This document shows positions 24,593 to 32,733 of a stretch of 35,233 nucleotides of DNA, in pieces; the first letter of the stretch is position 1; each line of letters begins with the position of its first letter. The stretch is from a bacterium. Its GTDB lineage: Bacteria > Actinomycetota > Acidimicrobiia > Spongiisociales > Spongiisociaceae. The stretch lies in contig JAPPGV010000142.1 in assembly GCA_028821235.1 (NCBI GenBank), positions 1 through 35,233 of the forward strand. The letters are read 5' to 3'. The notes under the pieces were generated by a model, which saw only the letters and a list, made by a program, of their open reading frames with translations, was not told where the DNA came from and did no database searches. The translations under genes were made by a program, and so were the position numbers.

Positions 24593-25957
24593 CTAGTCGC
24601 CGGCGTCGGAGATCGACTCCGAGAGGGTGGGATGGACCATGAGGGTCTCCCTCAGGGTCTCGACCTTGATCCTCCCCCTGGTGGCCAGGGCCAGGATCCC
24701 GATCAGCTCCGACGCCCTGTGCCCGACGATGGTCCCGCCCAGCACCACCCTGGTGGCCGGATCGGACACCACCTTGGCGAAGCCTCCCGTGCTCCCGTGG
24801 ATGAGGCTGCGGGGATTGGCGGTGAAGGGCACCTTGGTGATACGAACCTTGCGGCCCTCCGCCGCGGCGTCCGCTTCCTCCAGACCGACGGAAGCGATCT
24901 CCGGCTCTGTGAAGATGGCTTGGGCCACGTGCGAGTAGTCGATGGACTGGCCGGGATGGCCCGTGACATGCCGGCCCAGGTTCCGCCCCTGCTGGTTGGC
25001 CACCGACGACAGGAGCATCTGGCCGGTGACGTCACCCGCGGCGTAGATGTGCGGAGCCGAGGTACGCTGGTACTCGTCCACCACGATGAAGCCCTGGTCG
25101 GTCTTGACCCCGGCCTCGTCCAGGCCCAGCCCCTCGGTCATCGGCATCGCCCCCACCGCCAGCAGGGCGTGGCTCCCGTCGACCCGGCGACCGTCCTCGA
25201 CATGCACTGCCACTCCGTCCCCGGTACGTTCGATTCCCACCGCCCGGGCACCCTTCAGGAGCCCGACGCCCCGCTCCAGGAAGTTGACCTCCAAGGCCGC
25301 GGCCACCTCGGCGTCCCGGTGCGGGAGGACGTGGTGGCGGCTCACCAGGAGCGACACCTTGCATCCGAGGCTCTCGAAGATATGGACCATCTCCACCCCG
25401 GTCACGCCCGATCCGATCACCACCACGTGCTCGGGAGGGGCGGGCAGGTCGTAGACATGGCGCGTCGTCAGGATCCGCTCCCCGTCCACCTGGGCCCACT
25501 CGGGGACGCGCGGCCGCGATCCGGTGGAGACCAGGGCGGCATCGAAGGGGATGGTCGTCTCGATCCCGTCGACTGTCACACTCGCCAGGTTGGGGCCCAC
25601 GAACCGGCCCCGGCCACGGACTATCTCGACTCCCTGGCTCTCCAGCAGATCGACCGAACGGTTCGAGATGGCCATCGCTATCGCCTGGATGCGATCAGCC
25701 AGACGGCCGAGGTCCACCCCTGCGCCCGGGCCCACAATCCCCAGGTCCGCCGCGTTGTGAATCGCCTTCATCCGGACGGACGTGGCCACCATCGCCTTCG
25801 AGGGTATGCAGTCCCGGAGATGGGCGGCGCCGCCCACCACGGAGTCCTCGACCAGGGTGACATCGGCGCCCAGCGCAGCCGCAGTCGAGGCTGCCGCGCT
25901 GCCCGCAGGCCCGGCGCCGACAATCAGGAACCGCAGAGACGAGTCCTCGCGATTCAT
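24593..25957 (-). CDS. NAD(P)H-quinone dehydrogenase-like flavoprotein (LpdA/Rv3303c type)
   Basis: A 454-residue pyridine-nucleotide disulfide oxidoreductase-fold protein. The FAD motif is IVGAGPAGSAAASTAAALG (12-30), and NAD binding is at VVVIGSGVTGVEMVHIFESLG, read in parts. The redox-disulfide motif of dihydrolipoamide dehydrogenase, GGTCLNVGCIPSK, reads GGAAHLRDCIPSK: Ala45 replaces the first Cys and C50 remains. As in mycobacterial Rv3303c, this rules out a classical dithiol mechanism and fits quinone reduction. The C-terminal HPTLSES dimer motif is kept. It lies 39 bases after the mutase gene on the same strand. Confidence 0.9.
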   Translation of the reverse strand: MNREDSSLRFLIVGAGPAGSAAASTAAALGADVTLVEDSVVGGAAHLRDCIPSKAMVATSVRMKAIHNAADLGIVGPGAGVDLGRLADRIQAIAMAISNRSVDLLESQGVEIVRGRGRFVGPNLASVTVDGIETTIPFDAALVSTGSRPRVPEWAQVDGERILTTRHVYDLPAPPEHVVVIGSGVTGVEMVHIFESLGCKVSLLVSRHHVLPHRDAEVAAALEVNFLERGVGLLKGARAVGIERTGDGVAVHVEDGRRVDGSHALLAVGAMPMTEGLGLDEAGVKTDQGFIVVDEYQRTSAPHIYAAGDVTGQMLLSSVANQQGRNLGRHVTGHPGQSIDYSHVAQAIFTEPEIASVGLEEADAAAEGRKVRITKVPFTANPRSLIHGSTGGFAKVVSDPATRVVLGGTIVGHRASELIGILALATRGRIKVETLRETLMVHPTLSESISDAGD

Positions 25958-25996
25958 CCGCCTGCCTCCATCCTTCCGGTCGGAACCCGAACCCCG

Positions 25997-27607
25997 TTAC
26001 CGGGCACGGTGCACGCCGAAGACCCGCCGCAGGGCATCGGAGACTTCGCCCAGCGTGGCGCCTTCGGCCAGAGCATCTTTCATCGGGTACATGATATTGC
26101 CCGCTCCTCGGGCTGTCTCGGCCAGCCGTTCCAGTGATCGATCCACCGCATCCTGGTCGCGATCGGCGCGCCACTCCCTCACCCTCGACCGCTGGTCGGC
26201 TTCGAGGGCCGGGTCGACGCTCAGGGCTTGGACCGCCGGACCGGCATCGTCGGTGAACCGGTTCACCCCGACCACCGTGTCCTGCCCGCTCTCGACCCGT
26301 ATCGAGGCCCGGTAGGAGGCCTCCTCGATCTCCCTCTGCGGGAAGCCCTGCTCGATGGCGGCCACCGCCCCACCCAGCCGATCGATCTTCTCGATGATCC
26401 CCCCGGCAGCCTCCTCCAGGCGGTCCGTGAGGCTCTCCACGTAGTAGGAACCCGCCAGGGGATCGGCCGTGTCCGCGAGACCCGACTCCGCCGAGAGGAT
26501 CTGCTGGGTGCGCAGGGCGATGGTGGCGGAGCGTTCGGTGGGCAGGCCGAGCGCCTCGTCGAACGCGTTGGTGTGGAGCGACTGGGTTCCCCCCAACGTG
26601 GCCGCCAGCGCCTGGACGGTGGTGCGGACGATGTTGTTCTCGGGTTGCTGGGCGGTGAGGGTGGACCCGGCCGTCTGGGTGTGGAACCGCATTCGCTGCG
26701 CGGCCGGACCGGTGGCGCCGAAGCGATCTCGCATGATGTAGGCCCACATGCGGCGGGCGGCCCGGAACTTGGCCGCCTCCTCGAACAGGTGGTTGTGCGA
26801 GTTCCAGAAGAACGACAGGCGGGGGGCGAACTGCTCCACGTTGAGGCCGGCCTCGACGGCGGCCACAACGTAGGCGATGCCGTTGGCAAGGGTGAAAGCG
26901 ATCTCCTGGGCGGCTGTGGAACCGGCCTCACGGATGTGATAGCCGCTTATGGAGATGGTGTTCCAGCCGGGAAGCTCCTTGCCGCAGTAGGCGAACAGGT
27001 CGGTGACCAGCCGCATGGACGCCCTCGGCGGGTAGATGTAGGTTCCCCGGGCGATGTACTCCTTCAGGATGTCGTTCTGCACGGTTCCACGGATCCGCTC
27101 GGGCGGGGTGCCCTGCTCCTCGGCCACCAGCTGGTAGAGCAACAGCAGCACGGGCGCCGTGGCGTTGATGGTCATCGAGGTCGTCACCTCGCCGAGCGGC
27201 AACCCGTCGAGAAGAACCCGCATGTCGGCCAGGCTGTCGATGGCCACCCCCACCTTGCCGACCTCGCCCTCCGCCAGCGGGAAGTCCGAGTCGAACCCCA
27301 TCTGGGTTGGGAGGTCGAAGGCGGTGGAGATACCGGTCTGTCCGGCGGCCAGGAGGGCCTTGAAACGCTGGTTGGTCTGGCGGGCGGTGCCGAAACCGGC
27401 GTACTGGCGGATGGTCCAGGGCCGGCCCCGGTACATGGTCGGGTAGGGCCCGCGCGTGAAGGGAAAGCACCCGGGATCGCCGAGATCGCCATGGGACGCC
27501 GGGCCGTAGACCACGTCGATCTCCAGATCGCTGGAGGTGACACGCCGCGGCGATGCAGGAGAATTGGACACGGGCACCGGTATCCTGGCTAGCCGATGAC
27601 CCGACAT
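25997..27607 (-). CDS. Acyl-CoA mutase large subunit (methylmalonyl-CoA mutase family, no B12 domain)
   Basis: A 536-residue TIM-barrel subunit of a coenzyme-B12-dependent carbon-skeleton mutase. [20 protein letters not shown], then [45 protein letters not shown] and [20 protein letters not shown] are the family core. The Tyr of RQYAGF and the Gln and His of QND and SGYH are as in methylmalonyl-CoA mutase, so that substrate is the first guess; the alternatives are 2-hydroxyisobutyryl- or ethylmalonyl-type. The B12-binding domain is absent and must be a separate protein; no gene for it is in the window. ATG 27607 lies 7 bases from the palindromic repeat; GTG 27571 is a real alternative start (524 residues). 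Confidence 0.9.
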   Translation of the reverse strand: MSGHRLARIPVPVSNSPASPRRVTSSDLEIDVVYGPASHGDLGDPGCFPFTRGPYPTMYRGRPWTIRQYAGFGTARQTNQRFKALLAAGQTGISTAFDLPTQMGFDSDFPLAEGEVGKVGVAIDSLADMRVLLDGLPLGEVTTSMTINATAPVLLLLYQLVAEEQGTPPERIRGTVQNDILKEYIARGTYIYPPRASMRLVTDLFAYCGKELPGWNTISISGYHIREAGSTAAQEIAFTLANGIAYVVAAVEAGLNVEQFAPRLSFFWNSHNHLFEEAAKFRAARRMWAYIMRDRFGATGPAAQRMRFHTQTAGSTLTAQQPENNIVRTTVQALAATLGGTQSLHTNAFDEALGLPTERSATIALRTQQILSAESGLADTADPLAGSYYVESLTDRLEEAAGGIIEKIDRLGGAVAAIEQGFPQREIEEASYRASIRVESGQDTVVGVNRFTDDAGPAVQALSVDPALEADQRSRVREWRADRDQDAVDRSLERLAETARGAGNIMYPMKDALAEGATLGEVSDALRRVFGVHRAR

Positions 27608-27613
27608 GCTACC

Positions 27614-27773
27614 GGTCCGCCTGCGGAACGGCGGTGTGGTATGGCGACGGCAGCGGTGTTCCTCGCAAGGCCCGCTGCCAAAGGCATACCCGCAGCGGTA
27701 CGTCAAGGAAGCGAAACGCAGCGAGGGACGCTGATGGCCGCCAAAGCACACCAAGTTGTTCGGCAGAAGGACC
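27614..27773. repeat. Complete 160-bp palindromic intergenic repeat
   Basis: GGTCCGCCTGCGGAAC at the left end and the reverse complement of the right end (GGTCCTTCTGCCGAAC) form an imperfect inverted repeat that continues about 55 bases inward (GGTGTG, TGGCG, CGAGG on both arms). The core has further stems, for example GGCAGCGG with CCGCTGCC. The left 56 bases match 35178-35233 at 50 of 56 positions, and the right part matches 1-54. No ORF of its own and no clear target duplication were seen. It fills most of the space between the divergent mutase and penicillin-binding protein genes. Confidence 0.85.
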
Positions 27774-27783
27774 GTGGTCTCCG

Positions 27784-30258
27784 TTGACCGGTCCGAACAT
27801 CCACGACATCGAGCGGGGCGAACTGAAGCGCCGGTGGTCGCTCGCTCTCGTGCTGAGCGTGGCCATTGCGATGATCGTCGCCACCTGGATCGGGCTCTTC
27901 GGATTCCTCGGAGTCAACGCCGCCTACGCGACATTCGACCGGCTCCTGGACCGGTGGCTTCCCCAGGTCGAGATCGAACCCACCCTGCTGGCTCTGCCCG
28001 ACCTGTCCCGGGTGTCACGCGTCTACACCGAGGACGGGACCCTGCTCGCCGAGCTGCACGCCGGGCGCATCTCCGAGCCTGCCCGCTTCGTAGATGTTCC
28101 CAGACACCTCGTCTCCGCCATACTGGCCGCCGAGGACGGGGACTACTTCGAACACCAGGGTGTCGACTTCACCGCCATCGCCAGTGCGGTGCGCGACCAC
28201 GTGACCGGCGTGGACCGGCGGGGCGGGTCGACCATCACCCAGCAGGTGGTCAAGAACAACATCGTCGGCGACGAGCAGACCATCCAGCGCAAGATCCTCG
28301 AGGCGCTGTACGCCATCGAACTCGAACAGCGGTTCCCAAAGCAGCGGATCCTCGAGTTCTACATGAACTCGGTCTACTTCGGCTGGTCGGCATACGGGGT
28401 GGCGGCCGCCGCCCGGGAGTACTTCGACAAGGACCTGGCCGAGCTCACCATCGCCGAGTCGGCCACCCTGGCCGTCACCATCCGCAACCCCACCCTCTAC
28501 GACCCCCGCCGCCAGCCGGAGCGGGCCGAGGACCGGCGCAACGATGTGATCGACGCCATGGCGGCGTCCGGGTTCATCAGCTACGAGGCGGCCGCCGAGG
28601 CCAAGGAGGAGCCTTTCCTCATCAAGCAGCCGGAGCCGTTCCAGAGCCGGGCCGAACACGTGGTGGCCGAGGTGCGCCGCCAGATCCTCAACGACAGCGA
28701 GTTCGACGAGTACCTGGGCCTTACCAATGAGGAGCGCCGCCAGGCGCTATTCGGATGCCCGGCCCACGAAGAGGACTGCGAGGGAGGCGGCGGGCTCAGG
28801 ATCTACGTGACGGTGGACCTCGCCCTCCAGGATGCGGCCAACCGGATCCTGCGGACATGGCTGCCGCTACCGGACGAGGAGACCACCGACAGCAGGGGGG
28901 CGCCCACCGGGGCCATCGCCATGGTCGAGAACCACACCGGGGCGGTCCTGGCGATGTCGTCCGGGCTGCCCTTCGAGCAGGAGCAGTTCGATCTGGTCAT
29001 CCAGGGTCGCCGCAACCCGGGCTCGGCCTTCAAGCCCTTCGTGCTGGTGGCCTACCTCGAGGCCGGCGGGAGCCTCCAGTCCTACTGGGATGCCCGCAGC
29101 CCGTTGGAGATCGAGTGCGAGGATCCGTGCGGCCCTGACGGCGGCTACGTCTGGACGGTGCGCAACGCGGGCTCGGTAGACGACCTGCTCACGGTGGCGC
29201 AGGCCACGGAGCGATCTGTCAACACGGTATACGCCCAGCTCTCCGTCCTGGTGGGGCCCCAGGCGATCATCCGCACCGCCCACAAGATGGGCATCACATC
29301 GGAACTGGAGGAGGTCTACTCCCTGGCGTTGGGAGCAGGCGTGGTGAGCCCGCTCGAGATGGCGTCCGCCTACAGCACGTTCGCCACCAACGGCTCTCAT
29401 GCCAGGCCGTACCTGATCTCCCGGATCACCACCGACGACGGAGAGGTGATCTACCAGCGCAGGGTGGAGACCACCCAGGCAATCGAGCCGGTCCTGGCGG
29501 CCGCCGTAAGGAGGCCGATGGAACGGGTGGTCTGCTGCGGAACCGCCCGGCGGGCGGACATCGAGGGCGTGCCCCAGGCCGGCAAGACCGGGACCCACCA
29601 GGCCTACCGGGACGCCTGGTTCGTGGGATACGTTCCCAACTTCACCACCGCGGTCTGGGTGGGCTTCCCGGACGAGCAGATCTCGCTGGAGAACGTGGTG
29701 ATCAACGGGGAGACCTACTCCCAAGTCTTCGGCGGTTCGGTTCCGGCACCGATCTGGAAGGAGTTCATGGAGGTCGTCCTGGAGAAGTACCCGGTAGGCG
29801 AGTTCCCCGGCAGCCTGGGCATCGGCTACTACAACGAGCTTCCCTTCACGGAGGTGCCGGACGTGACCGGGATGACCGCTCCCGAAGCTCGCGACGCGGT
29901 CCTCGGCGCCCACCTCATGGCGGAGGTGGAGGAGGTGCTGTCACCCGAGCCTCAGGGCACCGTGGTGGCGTCGCATCCCGCAGCCGGGCTCGAGGTGGAT
30001 CAAGGATCGACCGTGACCATCCAGGTAGCCGGCGAGGCCAGCGTCCTTGTCGTGCCGGTGCTGGAGGGACTCGGCTCGCAGGAGGCGTTGGAGGCCATCC
30101 AGGTCGCCCAGGAGGAAGCGGGCACGGCGGTGGCCATCGAGATCCTTTACCAGCCTACGGACGATCCCGGATTGGTCGACCGCGTGCTGCTTACGGTGCC
30201 TTCCGCCGGCGAACTGGTACCGACGGACGGCGCTCTATCGCTGGTGATAGGTAGCTAG
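27784..30258 (+). CDS. Class A penicillin-binding protein (transglycosylase/transpeptidase) with two PASTA domains
   Basis: An 824-residue bifunctional peptidoglycan synthase. There is a short cytoplasmic tail, then a membrane anchor at about residues 20-45. The glycosyltransferase 51 domain has [13 protein letters not shown] with catalytic E117 and [12 protein letters not shown]. The transpeptidase domain has S414-A-F-K417, S478-V-N480 and K601-T-G-T604. Two C-terminal PASTA repeats follow ([17 protein letters not shown] onward, and [16 protein letters not shown] onward). TTG 27784 is the only sensible start before the membrane segment; AGAAGGA lies 12 bases upstream, inside the repeat arm, so the element contributes to this gene's leader. 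Confidence 0.93.
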   Translation: MTGPNIHDIERGELKRRWSLALVLSVAIAMIVATWIGLFGFLGVNAAYATFDRLLDRWLPQVEIEPTLLALPDLSRVSRVYTEDGTLLAELHAGRISEPARFVDVPRHLVSAILAAEDGDYFEHQGVDFTAIASAVRDHVTGVDRRGGSTITQQVVKNNIVGDEQTIQRKILEALYAIELEQRFPKQRILEFYMNSVYFGWSAYGVAAAAREYFDKDLAELTIAESATLAVTIRNPTLYDPRRQPERAEDRRNDVIDAMAASGFISYEAAAEAKEEPFLIKQPEPFQSRAEHVVAEVRRQILNDSEFDEYLGLTNEERRQALFGCPAHEEDCEGGGGLRIYVTVDLALQDAANRILRTWLPLPDEETTDSRGAPTGAIAMVENHTGAVLAMSSGLPFEQEQFDLVIQGRRNPGSAFKPFVLVAYLEAGGSLQSYWDARSPLEIECEDPCGPDGGYVWTVRNAGSVDDLLTVAQATERSVNTVYAQLSVLVGPQAIIRTAHKMGITSELEEVYSLALGAGVVSPLEMASAYSTFATNGSHARPYLISRITTDDGEVIYQRRVETTQAIEPVLAAAVRRPMERVVCCGTARRADIEGVPQAGKTGTHQAYRDAWFVGYVPNFTTAVWVGFPDEQISLENVVINGETYSQVFGGSVPAPIWKEFMEVVLEKYPVGEFPGSLGIGYYNELPFTEVPDVTGMTAPEARDAVLGAHLMAEVEEVLSPEPQGTVVASHPAAGLEVDQGSTVTIQVAGEASVLVVPVLEGLGSQEALEAIQVAQEEAGTAVAIEILYQPTDDPGLVDRVLLTVPSAGELVPTDGALSLVIGS

Positions 30259-30295
30259 CTGGTTGCTAGATGAGGATATTGATAAAGGGATATTG

Positions 30296-30481
30296 TCATG
30301 CCAGCACCGCGAGGATCACCGCGGTAGCTGTACCAACGACGCCCACGATGAACCCGAGGGTCCAGAGAAGGTCTTTCTTGGCTGACTCCTGTAACGTCAG
30401 CAACGCCTTGACTGTCTCTGTATCCGCTTCGGCCTTGACCCGGTTCACGCTGGCCTCGATGAACGACTCAGTGCTCACCAT
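30296..30481 (-). CDS. Small predicted membrane protein
   Basis: A 61-residue protein: a charged, amphipathic N-terminal helix (SFIEASVNRVKAEADTETVKAL, read in parts) and one C-terminal membrane segment (LLWTLGFIVGVVGTATAVILAVLA, about residues 37-60), a tail-anchor-like layout. No family was recognised. ATG 30481 has AAGG 6 bases upstream; the longer frame to 30634 runs into AT-rich intergenic DNA. It is convergent with the penicillin-binding protein gene (37-base gap). Confidence 0.55.
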   Translation of the reverse strand: MVSTESFIEASVNRVKAEADTETVKALLTLQESAKKDLLWTLGFIVGVVGTATAVILAVLA

Positions 30482-30667
30482 CGCGGTGCCTTCTGCTCGC
30501 TGACTCCTGACACTCACCCTATCACTTCTGATAGTACTAGGTGACAACCGTTGTGGCTCGGTCTCGTGCCCCAATGACGGCCATCTGACTGCAGGCCCCC
30601 CTCTCATGGTTGCTATTGGTCGATTCTTGATCAAGAGTGGGAAAAATATCTGAAAGCGCTAAAAATA

Positions 30668-30701
30668 ACCTATTGATTGAATAGGTCGTCGGCGGCATAT
30701 T
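30668..30701 (+). promoter_or_regulatory. Promoter with overlapping operator-like dyad, leaderless start at 30708
   Basis: TTGATT (30673-30678), a 17-base spacer and CATATT (30696-30701) place the transcription start at about 30708, the ATG of the next gene. No ribosome-binding site is present, so the mRNA is probably leaderless. The perfect dyad ACCTATT-GATTG-AATAGGT (30668-30686) overlaps the -35 and is a plausible repressor site. The surrounding 30482-30707 is AT-rich for this genome and has no other gene. Confidence 0.6.
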
Positions 30702-30707
30702 GCAGGC

Positions 30708-31172
30708 ATGCGGTTCGCAGCGCCCGGTACTGTCCGTCTAGACGACCGTCCTCCCGTCGCCACGGACATCGCGCCGTTACCGGGCGCCGCGCTCCGCGTG
30801 ACGGCGCAGGAACGCTTCCGGATCACCCCCCGCCTCTGGCCCGAGCACCTCTGCTACGGGGTGGAGCCGTCCCATCCGTACGTGCTGACCTACTGGACGG
30901 CCGCCCTGGGACCCAACGCCGTATCGGAGCTCCTGCGCCTGATCATGGCCGCCAAGCGCAGGTCGGAAGTCCCGCATCCTGTGTTCCTGTCGGTGTTCTG
31001 CCGGGAGGGCCTGGTCCATTTCCACAGCCGGGCGGTGTGGGTACGGCCGTTACTCCCCCCGATCGGACGCCATCACGTCGGCCGTCTCACCCCACGCCTG
31101 CGACAGCAGCATCGCCGAGATCTACTCTCGGTCCGGTATTCGCGGCCCGCGGCAAGTACCGGAGGGGTGTGA
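30708..31172 (+). CDS. Hypothetical protein
   Basis: A 154-residue protein with no recognised family. The central part is well structured by eye: LTYWTAALGPNAVSELLRLIMAAKRRSE, read in parts, then PVFLSVFCREGLVHFHSRAVWVRPL. The last 35 residues are Arg-rich and low in complexity. It has no signal peptide or membrane span. Its promoter and dyad suggest regulated expression, and it lies beside the higBA remnant in a locally AT-richer patch, so it may be an acquired or accessory gene. Confidence 0.6.
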   Translation: MRFAAPGTVRLDDRPPVATDIAPLPGAALRVTAQERFRITPRLWPEHLCYGVEPSHPYVLTYWTAALGPNAVSELLRLIMAAKRRSEVPHPVFLSVFCREGLVHFHSRAVWVRPLLPPIGRHHVGRLTPRLRQQHRRDLLSVRYSRPAASTGGV

Positions 31173-31196
31173 CCCGGTGCCTCCGAAGCGTTGTCA

Positions 31197-31227
31197 CCTG
31201 AGTGGTGGCAGGTTTCACTCCTGAGTG
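31197..31227 (+). promoter_or_regulatory. Promoter/operator candidate for higBA
   Basis: The direct repeat CCTGAGTG occurs at 31197-31204 and 31220-31227, 23 bases apart (about two helical turns). The second copy sits inside the dyad CACTC-CT-GAGTG (31216-31227). A TTGTCA at 31191-31196 could be the -35. HigA proteins bind such paired sites upstream of their own operon; binding here is inferred. Confidence 0.45.
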
Positions 31228-31392
31228 ATCATCCACTTCCGGCACAAAGGGTCTGGAGCTCCTCTACGAAAGGGGGATCGACGCCGCATACCGCCCGGCT
31301 ACTGGTCCGTGAGGGTGTCCGGAGACTGGCGAATCGTATTTCGATTCGAGGGTGCCCACGCGACCCACATCGACCTGGTCGACTACCACTGA
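31225..31392 (+). pseudogene. higB: Decayed higB (RelE/HigB-type toxin remnant)
   Basis: HigB toxins begin with an FRHKGLE-type motif and end with [17 protein letters not shown]...LVDYH. Both ends are here: HFRHK from GTG 31225, and [20 protein letters not shown] to LVDYH at 31297-31389. Between them, GLELLYERGIDAAYR is readable only in the +1 frame, after an extra G in AAAGGG (31246-31251), and about 30-35 central residues expected in HigB are missing. The original frame stays open (55 codons), so a short protein could still be made, but it lacks much of the RNase fold. Loss of toxin function is inferred. Confidence 0.75.
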
Positions 31393-31405
31393 AGGAGGAG
31401 ACGGC

Positions 31406-31696
31406 ATGGGCATGAAGGACCCGCCCCATCCCGGGCTGTCCGTGCGGCATGACTGCCTGGAACCGCTCGGTCTCAGCGTTACCGAAGCGGCCAGGAGGCT
31501 TCGGGTCAGCCGCAAACAGCTGTCGGACGTAGTCAACTGCCGGTCGGGCATCTCGCCGGAGATGGCGATCCGGCTTGACAAGGCTTTCGGAGGAGGCGCT
31601 GACACCTGGTACCGACTCCAGGCAGCCTATGACCTCGCCCGGGCAAGGCAGAAGGTTGGTCACATCAAGATCGAACGTCTCACGGCAGCCACCTAG
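31406..31696 (+). CDS. higA: HigA family antitoxin (XRE-type HTH)
   Basis: A 96-residue DNA-binding antitoxin. [22 protein letters not shown] is the helix-turn-helix, read in parts, followed by [35 protein letters not shown], the conserved HigA C-terminal half. ATG 31406 has GGAGGAG at 31393-31399, overlapping the end of the higB remnant. It is intact while its toxin partner is broken, so it may persist as an orphan repressor. Antitoxins of this family bind their own promoter. Confidence 0.9.
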   Translation: MGMKDPPHPGLSVRHDCLEPLGLSVTEAARRLRVSRKQLSDVVNCRSGISPEMAIRLDKAFGGGADTWYRLQAAYDLARARQKVGHIKIERLTAAT

Positions 31697-31785
31697 CAGA
31701 CCGGGTCCGAGTCGTCAGTTGTCGGTCCTTGGTTAGATTTATCCCACTCCGCCGGCAACCAGCAAGCCTCCTAGCATCCTGACGG

Positions 31786-32544
31786 ATGGCAACCGACCAG
31801 ATCGAACGGGCCGCCGACCTGCTGGGAGCGTCGAGCCGCCTGCTGGTCTTCACCGGCGCCGGGATCTCGACCGAGTCCGGGATCCCGGACTTCCGCGGCC
31901 CCGACGGCCTGTGGAACACCGTCGACCCCGAAGACTTCACGTTCGAGCGGTACCTGGAGTCCGCAGCCGCCCGCCGCAGGAGCTGGATCAGGTGGTCCAC
32001 ATCACCGCTGCGCCAGGCCAGACCCAACCAGGGGCACCTGGCGACAACCGAGGTGGCGCGGCTGGGCCGGCTGGCGGGCTGCGTGACGCAGAACATCGAC
32101 GGCCTCCACCGGGCGGCCGGCCTGGCGGATGAGCTGCTGGTCGAGGTGCACGGCAACGTCTGGACCGTCCGCTGCCTGAGGTGCCCGGCCGAATGGCCCA
32201 CCGAGAAGGTCTTCGACCGGGTGGAAGCCGGTGAGGAGGACCCGCACTGCCCCCGCTGCGGCGGCATCATCAAGCTGACCGTGATCTCGTTCGGCCAGGC
32301 CATGCCGGCCGCTGAGATGCACCGCGGGTACGCCATGGCGCAGGCCGCGGACGCGGTCCTGGCGGTGGGCACCACCCTTTCGGTCTGGCCGGCCGCCGAC
32401 ATTCCGCTCGCCGCCGCCCGCCGCGGTGTGCCGTTCGTGATCGTGAACCTCGGCCCGACAGACTGTGACGGGATCGCCGACCTCAAGCTGGAGACTCCCG
32501 CCGGCCCCACCATGAGCAGGCTGATCGACCTCCTCGGCCGTTAG
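31786..32544 (+). CDS. Sir2 family NAD-dependent protein deacylase (sirtuin)
   Basis: A 252-residue sirtuin that removes acyl groups from lysines, using NAD+ and releasing nicotinamide and O-acyl-ADP-ribose. GAGISTESGIPDFRG (24-38), TQNIDGLH (101-108), catalytic H122 in EVHGN, the zinc Cys pairs C130/C133 and C155/C158, GTTLSVWPA and NLGPTD are all present. The class III marker Tyr/Arg pair (YxxR) is not obvious, so desuccinylase specificity is not predicted. A TAGCAT box ends 8 bases before ATG 31786 without a ribosome-binding site, suggesting a leaderless mRNA. Confidence 0.93.
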   Translation: MATDQIERAADLLGASSRLLVFTGAGISTESGIPDFRGPDGLWNTVDPEDFTFERYLESAAARRRSWIRWSTSPLRQARPNQGHLATTEVARLGRLAGCVTQNIDGLHRAAGLADELLVEVHGNVWTVRCLRCPAEWPTEKVFDRVEAGEEDPHCPRCGGIIKLTVISFGQAMPAAEMHRGYAMAQAADAVLAVGTTLSVWPAADIPLAAARRGVPFVIVNLGPTDCDGIADLKLETPAGPTMSRLIDLLGR

Positions 32545-32570
32545 GTGCCAGCTGTTGGTCACTAGCACAT

Positions 32571-32606
32571 CGTGTGGCCGGTGTTCAATGAATGTTGTGC
32601 CACACG
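32571..32606. terminator. Hairpin downstream of the sirtuin gene
   Basis: CGTGTGGC (32571-32578) pairs perfectly with GCCACACG (32599-32606) across a 20-base loop, 27 bases after the sirtuin stop. There is no U-tract. The following TTGACA (32611-32616) resembles a -35 but lacks a matching -10. The 189-base gap holds no gene. Confidence 0.4.
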
Positions 32607-32733
32607 GGGGTTGACACGTACACCCGACAGGCTTGCGGGCACAAGGAACTTGATTACCTCCCGGTCGCCCACTGGCCTCTGGATACCCGTCACCGGCCGC
32701 TGATACAGGCCATGTGCCACTAGCCTGCCGGGC

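Noticed and set aside
27553-27783. 77-residue N-terminal extension of the penicillin-binding protein
   Set aside because: It is encoded by the palindromic repeat and by sequence overlapping the divergent mutase gene; the product is Arg/Cys-rich and unlike PBP N termini.
31191-31415. Alternative open frame across the higB region
   Set aside because: Its product matches nothing and cuts across the HigB motifs, which are recognisable in the other frames.
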